Shown one piece after another: positions 44,502 to 56,446 of a DNA stretch of 64,000 nt (position 1 is the stretch's first letter; each line of letters opens with the position of its first letter). The translations under genes and the position numbers were made by a program. The DNA comes from Histoplasma ohiense. Taxonomy: Eukaryota; Ascomycota; Eurotiomycetes; Onygenales; Ajellomycetaceae. The notes under the pieces are model-generated. The model had not been told where the DNA came from and did not search any database. It was given only the letters and a program-made list of their open reading frames with translations. Location: contig JAEVHH010000002.1 of the NCBI GenBank assembly GCA_017607445.1, positions 6,912,001 through 6,976,000 on the forward strand, given 5' to 3'.

Positions 44502-45831
44502 GTGGACAGTATGGGCTTTAGGACGCTTCGTTTCACTCCATTAATCTTATGGTGACGTCAATAATGATCGTGATGATTTCGGAAATCTTTAATACTTTAT
44601 CTTAAACTGCCATTTTGGATGGAAGGTACATACATAAATATACATGTTGGGCACAACCTTGCACCCTTGTATGGGAAGTGAGCTTACTGTATTTGTCTCA
44701 TTTGTCTTAGACCAGTTGATAGTCATATAAAATAATCGGTTACAAACCTTTTCATCAACTCGCCTTTATTAGATATTGGCAAAAGTGCCAGGTCACCTGT
44801 ACTGTACTTAGATCCGAGTTGACGTGACGCAACCGGCAGTCCTGGTAGAGTGGCTGCTGGGACCATGAATTACACATTTGGTTTGGTTTGGTTTGGTCCC
44901 AGTCCATTTCTTGGTGTGATTTCCAGTGGGACCATGATTAGAATGGGAGTGTAAAGTGACTAGAATTATCAGAACATGAGTGAAATGGGACTAATAAATT
45001 TTGATATTTCATATAAAGTGACTGACTATCAAGAATAAGAACATGACCTGGGACTGACTATGATTTTGACTGAGGTTTGGTCTCATTCTGATGATTATAT
45101 AATACATATCCAGATATCAATCTGATGATATGATTGGTGGAGATATTACCCCTATCTAGTGCTGCCAACCTACCTACCGCTGTCAATCTATAGGGTAAAT
45201 CATGGTCCCAGAACTGTTAATTTATAAATAAAACATGATCTGGGACTAGAATTATAATATGGGACCAGGACTAAGATATTTGAGAATGGGACTGAGGAAA
45301 AATTTGGTCCTGGTCCCATGCATGGTCACACGGCCAGTCTAAAATGTCCTGGTGTGTTTTGAATGAAGTGAGAATAGCTGATCCGAACCATGCTAATTAC
45401 TTATCTACTTATCGCAGCGAAATGCATTGGATATCCTAAACAAGAATAAGAACGTTGCTTCCCAGTAGTCAACTTTCTTCATATTCTGTGACCAAATATA
45501 TGTTGTCGGGATATCACTAGGTCGTTTCACTCATTTGTGAATCACCCTTGAGCTCTGCAAATCCAACCAACGGCACCTCCCATTAGAAATTGAATGCTGA
45601 TCCCCCCCATTCTCTATTCAGCGCTTTTGAGGTGCAGTTCGATCGTCACACGGCCAAGGAAAAAACACAGTTAAAATGACTTCGTCCATGCATCCCAGCG
45701 TCAGTTTATCAGGGCAAACCCAGTCCCTTTTAAATTGAACGGGGAGCCCTTAATTCATCTTAGATTCTTTTGTCGCCAAGATTTTCCATGTCAAGGATTC
45801 TGTGAGTCGATGATTTCCCACTCCTGGTTTG
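44502..45831. other. Intergenic region with GGGAC repeat remnant
   Basis: About 1.3 kb between convergent genes. It holds no gene. The part 44850-45325 is repetitive (separate entry); the remainder is AT-rich. Confidence 0.55.
44850..45325. repeat. GGGAC/GTCCC-rich repetitive tract
   Basis: Ten copies of GGGAC or its complement GTCCC lie within about 475 bases, mostly as TGGGACTA/TGGGACCA or TGGTCCCA, on both strands, together with a TTTGG x4 run at 44876-44896. Both ends carry inverted, imperfect relatives (gctgggaccatg near 44855; ggtcctggtcccatg near 45305). This may be a diverged non-autonomous DNA transposon or satellite. No coding potential. Confidence 0.45.
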
Positions 45832-46455
45832 TCATGCTTGGGGAGGCGCGATGTATGCGCGAATAGCTTTGATTGGGTCCCCCTCATGTGCCTTTAAGAG
45901 TTCAGTCGCCTTTACCTTCGTCAGATCAAGCTGATCCACCTACATACCAATCACTCGGTTAGCAGACGCCAAATGCAACTACCATTCAAGGAGAAATACG
46001 ATATCAACTAAACTCACCAAAAGTCCAACATCCTCCGCCGCAACCTTTACCACCTTCTTCTTCACCACCTTCTCCCCCTCGCCCCCATCCATCTTCCCAT
46101 CAGCCTTATCTTTTTTCGCATTCATATCTTTCTTCCCAGTCCCTGCAGCCCAACCTGCACTTGAACCCCCAGCTTTATCCACGCCGGCAATCATTTCCAA
46201 TCTGCTCATCGCTTTGCCCAGTGCCTCTTGATCAGCTGCGGAGGGTAGCACCGCACCGCTGGGAACGCCTCTGTCCTGTTCGGAGGCAGAAGTTTCGTTG
46301 GCGGTATTGAGAGAAGAAAGCGCAGCAGCCGCGGCACGGTCCTCAGCATTTGTAGGAAACTCAGAAGCTGATTCGCCATTGTCATTATTATTGTCGTTGT
46401 TATTGTGTGGACTGGTGCCCGTCGCGGGGGGTTTTCGACGGCTCGAGGCAGCCAT
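45832..46455 (-). CDS. HYPK-like protein with NAC-alpha UBA domain
   Basis: Small acidic/basic protein with a C-terminal UBA-like domain as in Huntingtin-interacting protein K, which binds and modulates the NatA N-terminal acetyltransferase at the ribosome. Two exons, 46455-46018 and 45939-45832 (intron GTGAGT...TATGTAG, phase 0), give 181 aa. The N-terminus is low complexity (Asn-rich HNNNDNNNDN, Ala-rich), followed by QEALGKAMSRLEMI, a Lys-rich segment, then VVKVAAEDVGLLVDQLDLTK and KATELLKAHEGDPIKAIRAY, the domain core. The C-terminal third exists only after splicing. The ATG at 46455 is the only one at the front of the frame. The role is inferred from the family, not shown here. Confidence 0.88.
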
Positions 46456-46984
46456 AGGTGTGTATGTCAAAGTCTGAGGCTTATAAGGGTCATGGGTTAT
46501 GGGCCATTGCGAAGATAATTGAGCAAGGCTTCCATATCGACTTTAGTAATGTTACAACGTTTTCAGGGCAGCAAACAGACTCATATCACGTGACCCAATA
46601 AGTGGCTGGATTTTTTGCCCCATAGCCTATCCCAGAGTTAAATACACACATCCACCGATTGAATGTAGTATTTTCATGACTCACGAGTTCGGCAAGATCT
46701 TTCTGGAAAACTGAAACCACTCGACACTGACATCGTTGCTACTTACAGAGTGCAATTTGAAGGCTGCTTTGTCCAATCTGTGTGCTACGGATACTCGTAT
46801 TTTAGTGTTACGTCTGGTTAGATACCATCTCTCTTCACCCCGCACTAGAGATATTCTCTTGCGTTTTGCGAAGAGCAGTAATCAAATTCTAGGAAAACTT
46901 ATTGTTAAACCACTATCGTATACGCCCAAACTACATTGCGAGCTAGGCGCCTCTTGTGTAGTGTACCAGAGATACCAATTTGAT
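46456..46984. promoter_or_regulatory. Divergent promoter region, HYPK-like / DAHP synthase
   Basis: The 529 bases between the start codons of two divergent genes. It contains TCACGTGA-like palindrome (CACGTG at 46587-46592, 132 bases upstream of the HYPK-like start), a bHLH-type site, and a nearby CCAAT-like ACCCAATAAG. Binding is not shown. Assignment as a bidirectional promoter rests on position only. Confidence 0.4.
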
Positions 46985-48744
46985 ATGACTTCCACCCAGG
47001 AAAAGCAGTCTAGAAATACCTGGACTCCTTCATGTATGTTTTCTTTCAAGTTATGCATTCTTTAGTATATTATAGCTGATATCCGGAATAGCTTGGACTA
47101 CGAGGCCTATAAAGCAGGAAGTTACATATGAAGATCAAGAAGGCCTAAAAGATGCCTTGATTAAGCTTCAGCATCTACCTCCATTGGTGACCCCCCAGGA
47201 GGTATGATTCATGACAACTGAAAAAAAGTGTGATAAGTATGAAGGTTAACTTTCTGCCGTAGATTGTTAACTTGAAGAATTGTCTGAAAAATGTAGCACT
47301 TGGGAGAGCATTTGTCCTCCAGGGGGGTAAGTAACAGGGTCCTTACAGTTCTTATATCGGTTTGTATGAGGCCATTGTATGAACTTGGTCTAAAACCTAA
47401 AAGGTGACTGCGCGGAACTCTTTGATTACTGCAACCAAGAATCCATCGAGTCGAAGATCAAATTGATATTACAGATGAGCTTAATTTTGATTTGGGGTAA
47501 TATTATTATGCTAAATATCATCAAATAGAAGTCAGTGTCCGGCTAACTCTTTCCCGCAGGAGCGAATAAGCCAGTAATCAGAATTGCTCGGATCGCCGGT
47601 CAGTTTGCCAAGTAAGTAATACAATTCATCGCGCGTTCTTTGCATATGATGCTCACAAATTTGTAGGCCTCGATCAAGTACCACGGAAACAATCAACGGT
47701 GTGACGATGCCGTCTTTCCGTGGTGACAACATCAATGGCTTTCAGCCGGACCCCATTTCTCGGAAACCTGATCCATCCCGTCTCGTATCTGCGTACTTCC
47801 ATTCCGCTGCAACTTTAAATTATCTCAGAGCAGCCCTTGCCTCCGGTTTAGCTGACCTACACTCTCCATTGGATTGGGGACTCGGTCACGTAATTGCGCC
47901 ATCGATAAAAGAAAAATATGAACAGATCGTATCCAGAGTGACAGACTCCCTACGTTTCATGAGAACTGCAGGCCTCGACACAGACCGCGGAATCGAAACT
48001 GTGGACATCTATACCAGCCATGAAGGCCTGATGCTTGACTATGAACAAAGCCTCACCAGACTCTGCCGTGACCCCCCCGAGGCAGTACCGAAATCCAACC
48101 AGTCTACCTCCACTGCCCACCCACCAAGTAGCCACTATGCCACCTCCGCCCATTTCCTCTGGATAGGCGACCGCACACGCCAACTTGGAGGCGCACATGT
48201 AGAATTCTTCCGCGGCATCGCCAACCCCATTGGCATAAAAATCGGCCCGACGATGGATCCAGATGAACTCATCGACCTTCTCAACACCGTCAACCCAGGC
48301 AAGGAAATTGGCAAAGTAACGCTCATCTCACGGTACGGTGCCTCGAAAATCGCCAGTTTCCTCCCTCAGCACATCAAGGCAGTTCAATCCTCTGGCCACA
48401 CTCCTGTCTGGCAATGCGATCCCATGCACGGCAACACACTCACCACGCCATCGGGTCTCAAGACTCGCCAGTTCAAAGATATCTTATCTGAGTTGCGGCA
48501 GGCGTTGGAAATCCATCGCGCGCAGGGCTCTTTTCTGGGAGGCATGCACCTGGAGCTGACTGGTGAAGCAGTGACGGAGTGCGTCGGTGGTGCGGCGGGG
48601 TTGACGGAGGATGGCTTACGAGAACGCTATACCACCTTCTGCGATCCGAGGCTGAATGAGAAGCAGGCGCTGGAGTTGGCGTTTTTGGTTGCAGGCTTTT
48701 ATCGGGACCGGATGGGGGAGGAGGGTGAATTGAATGAGATGTGA
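46985..48744 (+). CDS. Class II 3-deoxy-7-phosphoheptulonate (DAHP) synthase
   Basis: Condenses phosphoenolpyruvate with erythrose 4-phosphate, the entry step of the shikimate pathway. This is the plant/bacterial-like class II enzyme (PF01474), unrelated in sequence to Aro3/Aro4. Six exons, 46985-47033, 47092-47201, 47263-47326, 47404-47496, 47560-47611 and 47667-48744, give 481 aa. Motifs: WTTRPIKQEVTYED, LQHLPPLVTPQE, LQGGDCAELFDYC (metal-binding Cys), WGANKPVIRIARIAGQFAKP, PSFRGDNINGF, HFLWIGDRTRQLGGAHVEFF, NPIGIKIGPTM, WQCDPMHGN and HLELTGEAVTECVGG, including the metal-ligand His and Glu. Four tiny 5' exons were each placed by frame. No transit peptide is evident, so the enzyme is probably cytosolic. 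Confidence 0.94.
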
Positions 48745-48787
48745 TACGTTTGTATCTTTGTCAGCGGTTTTCAGAAAACGTACGGAA

Positions 48788-48826
<39 letters not shown>

Positions 48827-49400
48827 TGATTAAAGGCGAAAAGTTATTAGGAATGTAGTTAGGGAAAATGATCAATTTCTTTAGATTTCATTAGCTTGCT
48901 ATAGTTATACTGGAGGGATTGGATTCGTGGTTCATCCCCAGTTGGCGCTGGTGATAACTGAGCACTTTTGCGCCAGTAGCCTAAACACGTTTATCATGGT
49001 TTTTGCACTGTTGTTTCCAGTTCTAAACCAGATATAGTTAATTAACGGCCAGCTTGAAATAAATCTCTTTGAAACCATCAAGTCGAAACTATCATATCAA
49101 AAATCAGCTGGAAAGGGGAAAGCATGTAGAAGGAAGGCCAATCCATATTCGCCAAGTTCGCAAGCCTCCAAAGTTGCACTCGTATATAAAAACACTTCGG
49201 AAAAAGGACGGAAAAGAATATGTGCACATATATTTAGGCAGAGGCGATTACTACTCACAGAGAACATAGTAATACTGTACAGTACAAGAAGAGACACCCA
49301 AGGAGAGAAGAAGCTAAACCACCTGAACAAAGATCACACGAAATAAAAGTTACACAACTCTCACTTTTAACCCCAAATAACAATCATATCGTAATATGAT
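48745..49400. other. Intergenic region between DAHP synthase and BRCT gene
   Basis: 656 bases between convergent genes. A run of 36 T at 48790-48825 lies 46 bases beyond the DAHP synthase stop. Otherwise AT-rich with no feature. Confidence 0.55.
48790..48825. repeat. Poly-T tract (36 nt)
   Basis: Uninterrupted run of T, 36 bases long, just downstream of the DAHP synthase stop codon. On the opposite strand this is poly-A; it could be a retroposed poly-A tail remnant or simple homopolymer. Length may be unreliable in assemblies. Confidence 0.95.
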
Positions 49401-52400
49401 TTAAAACTTCATTCCTGGACGACCAAGCGGACTTCCAACTTTGGGTTTCCAAACCAAACTCCTCCTTCTAGCCGCCTCTAACCTAATTCTAAGCCCCTCG
49501 CTCACCGGGCTATCCGAGTGATTACCGAAGAGTCCCTGTCTCAACTGTTTTGGGGGACAAGTCTGCTGAGTCAACTGGGTTCCCTGCGAGGGATGATATG
49601 GAGTTATAGGTGATGGAGCCGAAGCACCATCAAAATCAAAAGCATAACTAAAGTCTGGAGTTGAAGGTGTTACGACTGCAGAACTCTGTGACATTGCCAC
49701 GGACCGGGAAGGATTTGTAGGTGTTGACGGGAAAGCTGGGTACTGCTTCTGTTCTGACTCTGAAGCAACAAACTCCCTGTCCCATTCCATCGATTCACGT
49801 CTTGACGATGGTGGTGTTGGTGACAGTCGCATCAACTCTTGGAATGTTTCGCGATCGCTGACACTACATCTTCCGCCGTTGGACGATGTGGACGAGTCAA
49901 GCTTGATAATGCTCCCATTAAAATTACTAAGTGCTCTTGGCTCCATGCTCTTTCTGCGCTTTTGACCACCTCGTGGTATTAGCCTAAGGTCCACTCCGTA
50001 ATTGATTTCATCAAGCCATTTGCCTTTGCGTTCACAGCTGTTGGATATCATTGTTAGCTTTTAGCACTAGGTGGAAAGCACAGGGGAAATAGGCATACTC
50101 AAGAACCCAACCAACGCCCACACATTTCACAAGACCGTTAGCTTCTCTAACTTTCTCTAATGTTCTCACTCCGCCATCTTTGAAGACAACATGTGTAATT
50201 CCCACCTTGCCCTCCTTGGGATCTAGGCTATCCACGGGAGAGAGGCTCGCTCGCGGATTCCATGACCATGATTTCACACATCTGGCCCCCATTTGAGTGA
50301 GGAGCTCAACAAAGATGCCGCTTGCATCAGCCCCTTCGGCAGTGTGGACGTCTGCAAAAACAACTGCTCCTTGGAGAACTTTGCCATTAACTGAGTTTGA
50401 TTTGCTTGGCGACTTCGCTGCGCTCTTCTCGGAGGATCGAGTACTCTTTGAGGTATTATATTTATCAGAAGTTTCATTTGGTTGCTCCGATTCGGCTTCA
50501 CATCCGGCAATGTCGTCATGACTTTGCTTTAGACTCAACATTGCCTTTTGTGGAGAAAGTGCCGGTAGCAATTTAGTCTTTCCAAGCTGTCGACTTGAGT
50601 TCTTTATGGGTGAAGAAGAAAGGGATCGAACCCTTTTGCGTGGAACTTTCAGCACAGAACCGTCGCCCTCAGGTCTCAGAGGCACTTTTGAGACAGTATG
50701 AATTGTCCGAGGATACACACGGGAGCGAACTGGAGTGACAGACATGGGAAGCACGATTGGGTTCGCCTTCTCGACCAGATTTTTATTCCGGTTCACATCC
50801 TCATCAAAGAGTCGTGGATCGATTGGAACAGTGGAGTCAGAAGGAGCCGCATTCTCATCTCCGAATTCCTGATTGTCGCCGTCCGAGTTTTCAAGTATCT
50901 CTGGCGCGAGGTCCATGGCATCATCGCCAATCATGTTGTTCGTAGTTTTGTCACACTTCTCTCTGACCGTGTCGTTGCCTAACTCGGTAGCAACGACAGC
51001 TCCATCCACACTTTCACGATGATGCACAGACATTCCATCCTCAAATAAAGTAGAACCTGGAATTCCGGAAGCAATAGACAATCTAAGTGCAAGCGGCTGG
51101 GGTACATGTTCAAGTCCATTATCTTTTTCACTAGCATGGCTACCATGGTCAACGAGCTCACTGGGTTTTAGAGGGGAAAATATCCCTCGATTTTGAACCC
51201 TGGAAGACCGCCGTTTCACTGGGCTGATGGCACCCCACTGGCTTAGCCGCTCGGCCAAGGGAGTAAATCCCAATTTCTCTTCCGATCGGTCAATATCGCT
51301 CATATCATATTCAGCAGCCGCACCAAGCAGTGTGTCTCGTCGTGATAGATCATTATTGAGCTTTAATGGGCTGGCGTCTTTCATTAGTTCGTCGTCAGAT
51401 TCTTCAACTATGTCATCACGATACACTAACGGAGCGCGACTGTTCGTGAATATTGGAGGGGATGGCGCTGCTGGTGGAATGCAATCCCTTGCTGAGCTGA
51501 CACTCGCATCTAGGTGACAAATGTCGTATCCACTCACGCAGCCTGATGGTGTTGACAGGATTTCTGAAAAGGCAAACGGGTCATCCAAACCCTGTGCAGG
51601 AGACCCAGCAGGGCTAACATCCCTGGCATCTTCCAAAACCGGATGATAGGAATTTCCACCGAGCCCTCCCGATGAATACCTTACTTCAAAAACATCCATT
51701 TCACAATCGAGAGGGTAATTGGCGAATGCGTTATCAGTACTGAGTTCTTCCTTGATGGCTTGATCAAATAGCTTTGTGGGAGATTCATGTTTTTCCGGTA
51801 CTGCAGATGGTTTGATATGGCAGAGGGAAGTGTTTTCAATTGCTAAAGGAGTTGTAGATTCTCGAATTTGTGTCTCGTTTATTAAGCTGCTGCCCAAAGA
51901 CTTAAGTGGGGAGCTTGGCCGTTTCGCTGGGCTTTGTAGTAAGGTCGATTTGTCCTGGGGCTGAGTTGATATGGACTTGAATGGTGACTGGAAGAAGGAT
52001 ACACCAAGACTGCCTTTTTTGGGTGAGATTTTCAATGGTGAATACACTTTCTTATCCAGTGTTTCAGAATAAGACGACAATCCCATAGGCTGAAATAGAG
52101 CACGTCGAGGTGAATCTCTCATTGAATCCTTGTATGGTGATGGGGGAAGCCTTCTTGGTGGTGAAGATAACATTACTGAATCCGCCATTGCTTCTTGTAT
52201 GGAAGTGGAGAACAAGGTTTGCTCACATTGAGCGCCTCTCGGTGGAGAAGGGCCTTGTGAGGACGGTTTAGTAGGAGATGAAAAATCGATCTTTTTAACA
52301 GGGGAATTGAATGGCCTATGTGGATCTCGCTTAATCGGAGATCCATTGTGGCGTGGAATCCGGGGTCGAGGCGAGCTCAAGTCATCATCTTCAGCATCAT

Positions 52401-53415
52401 CAGCCGAACTAGCAGAGGATCCGGATCTGGCAACTTGAGTGACTTTTTTCGGAGAGAGAGGCTCTTTCTTTCTCTCCTCCGTTGCAATACCAGCAGAATC
52501 TCGTTCGCCAGGTGGTGCAGTGGTCTTTCGAACGGGCTTAGATTTAATTCCAATTTTAATTTTTTGTTTTGGATCAGTGGCTGTCGACGAAGTGATTGGC
52601 TGGTTCTCTTTGTCGGAGTCTGTAACCATGTCAAGGAAGGTTACTTTTTTCCTTGGGACTGTGGCAACTGTTGTTCGAGCTCTGGAGGTAGCCGACGCGG
52701 CTGTTAGGGACGCTGCTGAAATATGTATCGTCTTGCTCGTACCCTTAGTATCATCGTCTGCTGTCACTGCAATGGCCTTCTTCGGTCGTCTTACTGGGGC
52801 TTTCTGGGAGCTTCCGGTGGCTACAGCTTTACTCTTCCTCGTAGTTGAGGTAGTCTTTGGTCTTCCTTGCAGTCTCTTCGGCGGCCCCGGCTGTGCCAGT
52901 TCGTCGTCGTCGTCGTTGTCGCCGAAATTCCCGGATTCCTCTTGACTCTGTTTTGTAAGGATCACGGCAGCTTTCCTATCCGTCCCAGCCGCAACTCTTG
53001 AGACAGACCCTGTTTTACTAGTAGAAGATGCCATTTTCAATTTTGGCTTAACGGTGACAATGTCCATCTCGTCATCACTAGAATCACCATCAAAAGCACT
53101 GGAATCCTGGGCCACCTCCAATATTTTCTTTCTTCCTCGTTTGACCGGTTGTTTCTTGGGTTCGACCCCGTCCGCATATGTCGACGCATTGGCAGCCTTT
53201 CGCCTTGACGCTGGTTTCGCCGTTGTTGGGGTATCTGCTGTCTTCGCCCTCGGTCTTCCTCTTGCCGGAGCTGCTTTTTTATCGGCTGCCACTGCCTCGT
53301 TTTGAACTGCTATAGCCGGTGCGTCCGAAATCCCTGTATTTTGAGCTGCCCTAGCCCGAGTCATTCGTTTTGGAGGGCTTCCTGGGACAGAAGCTGCTGT
53401 TGCTCTTCGGGCCAT
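49401..53415 (-). CDS. Large BRCT-domain protein
   Basis: 1317 aa from two exons (53415-50099 and 50037-49401). About the first 1000 residues are predicted disordered: basic, Lys/Arg/Ser/Pro-rich, with an AT-hook-like PARGRPRAKT and KRGRKK near the N-terminus and more than a dozen SP/TP sites (SSPRPR, SPPRRLPPSPYKDS, SPKK), typical CDK targets. A single BRCT domain near residues 1010-1110 reads GAVVFADVHTAEGADASGIF, LTQMGARCVKSWSWNP, THVVFKDGG and ends with GWVLDCERKGKWLDE, formed across the splice. YGVDLRLIPRGGQKRRKSME follows, resembling microcephalin/MCPH1-type fungal BRCT proteins. A role in chromosome structure or DNA-damage response is inferred from the BRCT domain and basic tail only. 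Confidence 0.88.
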
Positions 53416-54348
53416 ATTTGGGCCTAACTATATGGTATTTAAGAAAGGTGATCACAGTATATGAGTAGAAATTGGCGGAGCCCAATAGCTTTCGCGGCAG
53501 ATATCATGAAGCTTGGTCTGCAGGTTGTTGGGCACGTCAATCATGCGATGGATATCACGCTTGAGGCAAAAGGCTAAAGACTGAAATGAATTAAGTAAAC
53601 AAAATAAGAGAGACCTATTTAGACATGCAGGAGTATTGATGACGAGCCTTGTTGGGTGAACAAATCGCCATTGGATCTGTTGTTGATGATGGGGAGTTCG
53701 TTGTCCAGGCAACATGGGAGTTAGGGTTAAATTCCAGAATAGGCTTGGCTTTGTTGTGTACTACCACGTGATATGTCGAATAGGAGTAACCCTTATAATT
53801 ACTACTTGTAACCGCTACTATTAGTAACTGATGAATTCATGATTTCAAATCATCGAGAAAGAATATCCATTGGGGAACGAGCCTATTTCGTGGATGGTTT
53901 CTGGGTGCTTGTTTCTTTGGCATGGTTGTTATGTGTAATTGGTATTCTGCATTGTTTCTTCAATGAAGTCCTCGCAACTGCCTGTTTATACTTTCAAATT
54001 TACAACAACCAGATTCAGTTAGCAAAGTCGTAAATAAAATTTAATCTTCTGTCGATGTGAAACCAATGAAAAAAATTTTCAATTCGAGAGTCGAAGTCGG
54101 TGCTATAAATATATCCTATCCGTGAAAACTTCTTTCGAGCCAACAATCAGTTGCAATTACAATAATAGTACGATGATAAGAAAAAAGAAAAAAGTGGTGA
54201 GAGCAATATGAAGCGGATATATAACAATTGCCATCAAGAAGCGAAGAAATAAATGGTATCCCGAAATGATATCAAAGTGAACAGAATATATTGAAAAAGA
54301 TTGAGAAAGGGGGTCTGGAAATATCGAAATGAAGGATTACGTGGACAG
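53416..54348. other. Intergenic region upstream of the BRCT gene
   Basis: About 930 bases. Contains the BRCT promoter, with CACGTGA at 53765-53771 (350 bases upstream), and the 3' region of phospholipase B. AT-rich, short frames only. Confidence 0.5.
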
Positions 54349-56446
54349 CTACAATAGCATCGCTGCCACACCAACAGCAATAAGCAAAGTGGAAGAATAT
54401 GGGGCAATGCTCGAAGATGCGATACTGGTAGTTTTCAAGGGTCCAAGAAGCAGTCCTGGCTCGTACACTGAAGGAACAGTGCTGTTAATTCGTCCATCCC
54501 AACAATGGGTCTTGAAACACTTCTTACAGGCTTCAGGAACTTGCGTGTTTGTGCGTTCAAACGACCTGCTGAGCATGGCGCAGCCAACGCAGGTAGGCCA
54601 GTCCGAGTCAACAGTACCGTTACCCATGGTAACAACGTTGTACCCATTTTGAATGATCTCAAAACGCTGGGAGTCGGAATATTCCATTTGGAAGGTTGAT
54701 GCATTGGAAAAAGCTACATATGGTGAATTGGGAATGTAGACTATCAGAGGAGACGGGCCTGTCATGTTTGCACTGTCGCATCCGAAAAACGTGGGTTTCT
54801 TGTTGAGTCCCAGGTTTACGAAGGTGTTCACGTCAGGGACTGCTGGAAACACGGTGCCATTGGCAATGCTGGAAGTTATGCTGCGCTCATAAGTTGCGAC
54901 AAGCGCGGTGCCATTTGGCCAGTTGAATTTGTTGTCGGCAGAAGAGTCCACGGCAAAAATGACGTCGACGTGCCGCTCTGGCTGAATCAGAGGATGAAGA
55001 GGAATGTTTTGCAGATCTTCTCCACCATCGACGAGGTTGAGAGATTTTTCTTTCGCGAAAGGTGAGGTATGGTTGGAGTAGTGGAAAAACGGATTGGGAT
55101 CGTACGCTGCAATATCGTTGTTGCTTCTTCCAATGCTTTCAAGGATAGATTCAAATGCATCCTTGACAAATCTTGGAATATCAACACCATTTAAGTTCAG
55201 TAAGAACTGGTTGAAGAGGGATGATGATGTACCCATGACATAGCCAGCGTTATCAAAGCCTCTCACGCAGGGCTCCGACCGGGGCAAGGACCCTGATTCG
55301 AATTTCGACCCGAGGAACTCCAACGGCATAAAGCCAAAGATGGTCGGGTCGAATGTGCCAAATTCCCAAGGATTAAACTCGAATACTGTGGCATTGCCTC
55401 CGATGAACAACTCTCCGGGATTCCTGCCATCCGCAACCAGAATGGGCAGAGGCATATTTCCGTCCTTGAAATCCTGTCCAAGGGAAATAGAGGACCATGT
55501 ATAAGCTGGTCCACCTTCAGGGGCATCGATAAGCTGGTACGATAGAGCCCGGCCCCTTTCATGCGCAAAACTGTCAGCTCCATTTTCTTCAAATCAATGA
55601 GCTTGATAGATAAGTGTCCCAAGGAGAGAACAAAACGCACCAATAATCCGTAAGTGAAACGTCAAACCCAGCCTTTTTCTTCCCCTCGACGGCATCATAT
55701 ATTTCTTTGTAATAATCGACGGTATTGAGTAGTTTGATACCCTTCCGTGTAGGGCCCTCGAGAATAGAATTGTTGAACTCCCATACCGACCCATCCTCAT
55801 CCGCCTCCAACTCTGACACAGAGGTCAAATTGTTGATGTAAAGTGATCCGACGAGCCATCCACCACCGCTCAGACCAGATAGGTATGTGGCTGACTGCAG
55901 CAGGCCGCCCAGCTGCCCGGGGCCAGTCGAGTTTTTTGTCCGACTATCAAACGCCTTCAATGCGCCACCGCCATTCATTAAGGCTCTGTATCCACCGCCG
56001 GAAACCGCAATTCCAACATTCGGAAGCGCAGAGATATTTTTGGCATTGTTTTCAATGTAAGACCGCGCATCGAAACCTGCAATGGTAACGCGGCCAAAGA
56101 AATCTTTCATTGCATCAGTGGTCTTTTGTCTTCTTTTCTCTAACCAGAGATTTTCATTTTGTGAAAGGGTCGCTGCGCTGCGAACCGTCGGGCGACTGTC
56201 ACCGCAACTGGCTTCAGCAGGTGTATACCCATCAGGAGCGTTCGGGAGTGCTCTCACGGAAAGAGCTTGAATAGATTCAGGTGCCACAGCAGCAGCGAGG
56301 CCTGGAATTACCGCTATTTAGTCATTTGACCGGATAAAGGATGTCGAGGTGTTTCAATCGGTCATCACAAATAGCAATTGTGCCTAAAACTTACTTGAAT
56401 ACGTCCCTATGATGGTGGTCCATAACGCAATCAAGTCCGTCCTCAT
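54349..56446 (-). CDS. Secreted, GPI-type phospholipase B (lysophospholipase)
   Basis: Hydrolyses acyl chains of phospholipids and lysophospholipids outside the cell, in the wall or at the membrane. Three exons, 56446-56395, 56301-55641 and 55555-54349, give 639 aa. The N-terminus MRTDLIALWTTIIGTYSSLA is a secretion signal split by intron 1. The cPLA2-type catalytic domain has GIAVSGGGYRALMNGGG (oxyanion region), SGLSGGGWLVGSL with the nucleophilic Ser in GLSGG, and the catalytic Asp in VDGGEDLQNIPLHPL. There are several N-x-S/T sites, and a Cys-rich C-terminal part (CVGCAMLSRS, CKKCFKTHCW). The end is Ser/Thr-rich then hydrophobic (STLLIAVGVAAMLL), a GPI-anchor signal. Frame is complete. Fungal homologues are known as phospholipid-scavenging enzymes, and as virulence factors in some species. 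Confidence 0.95.
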
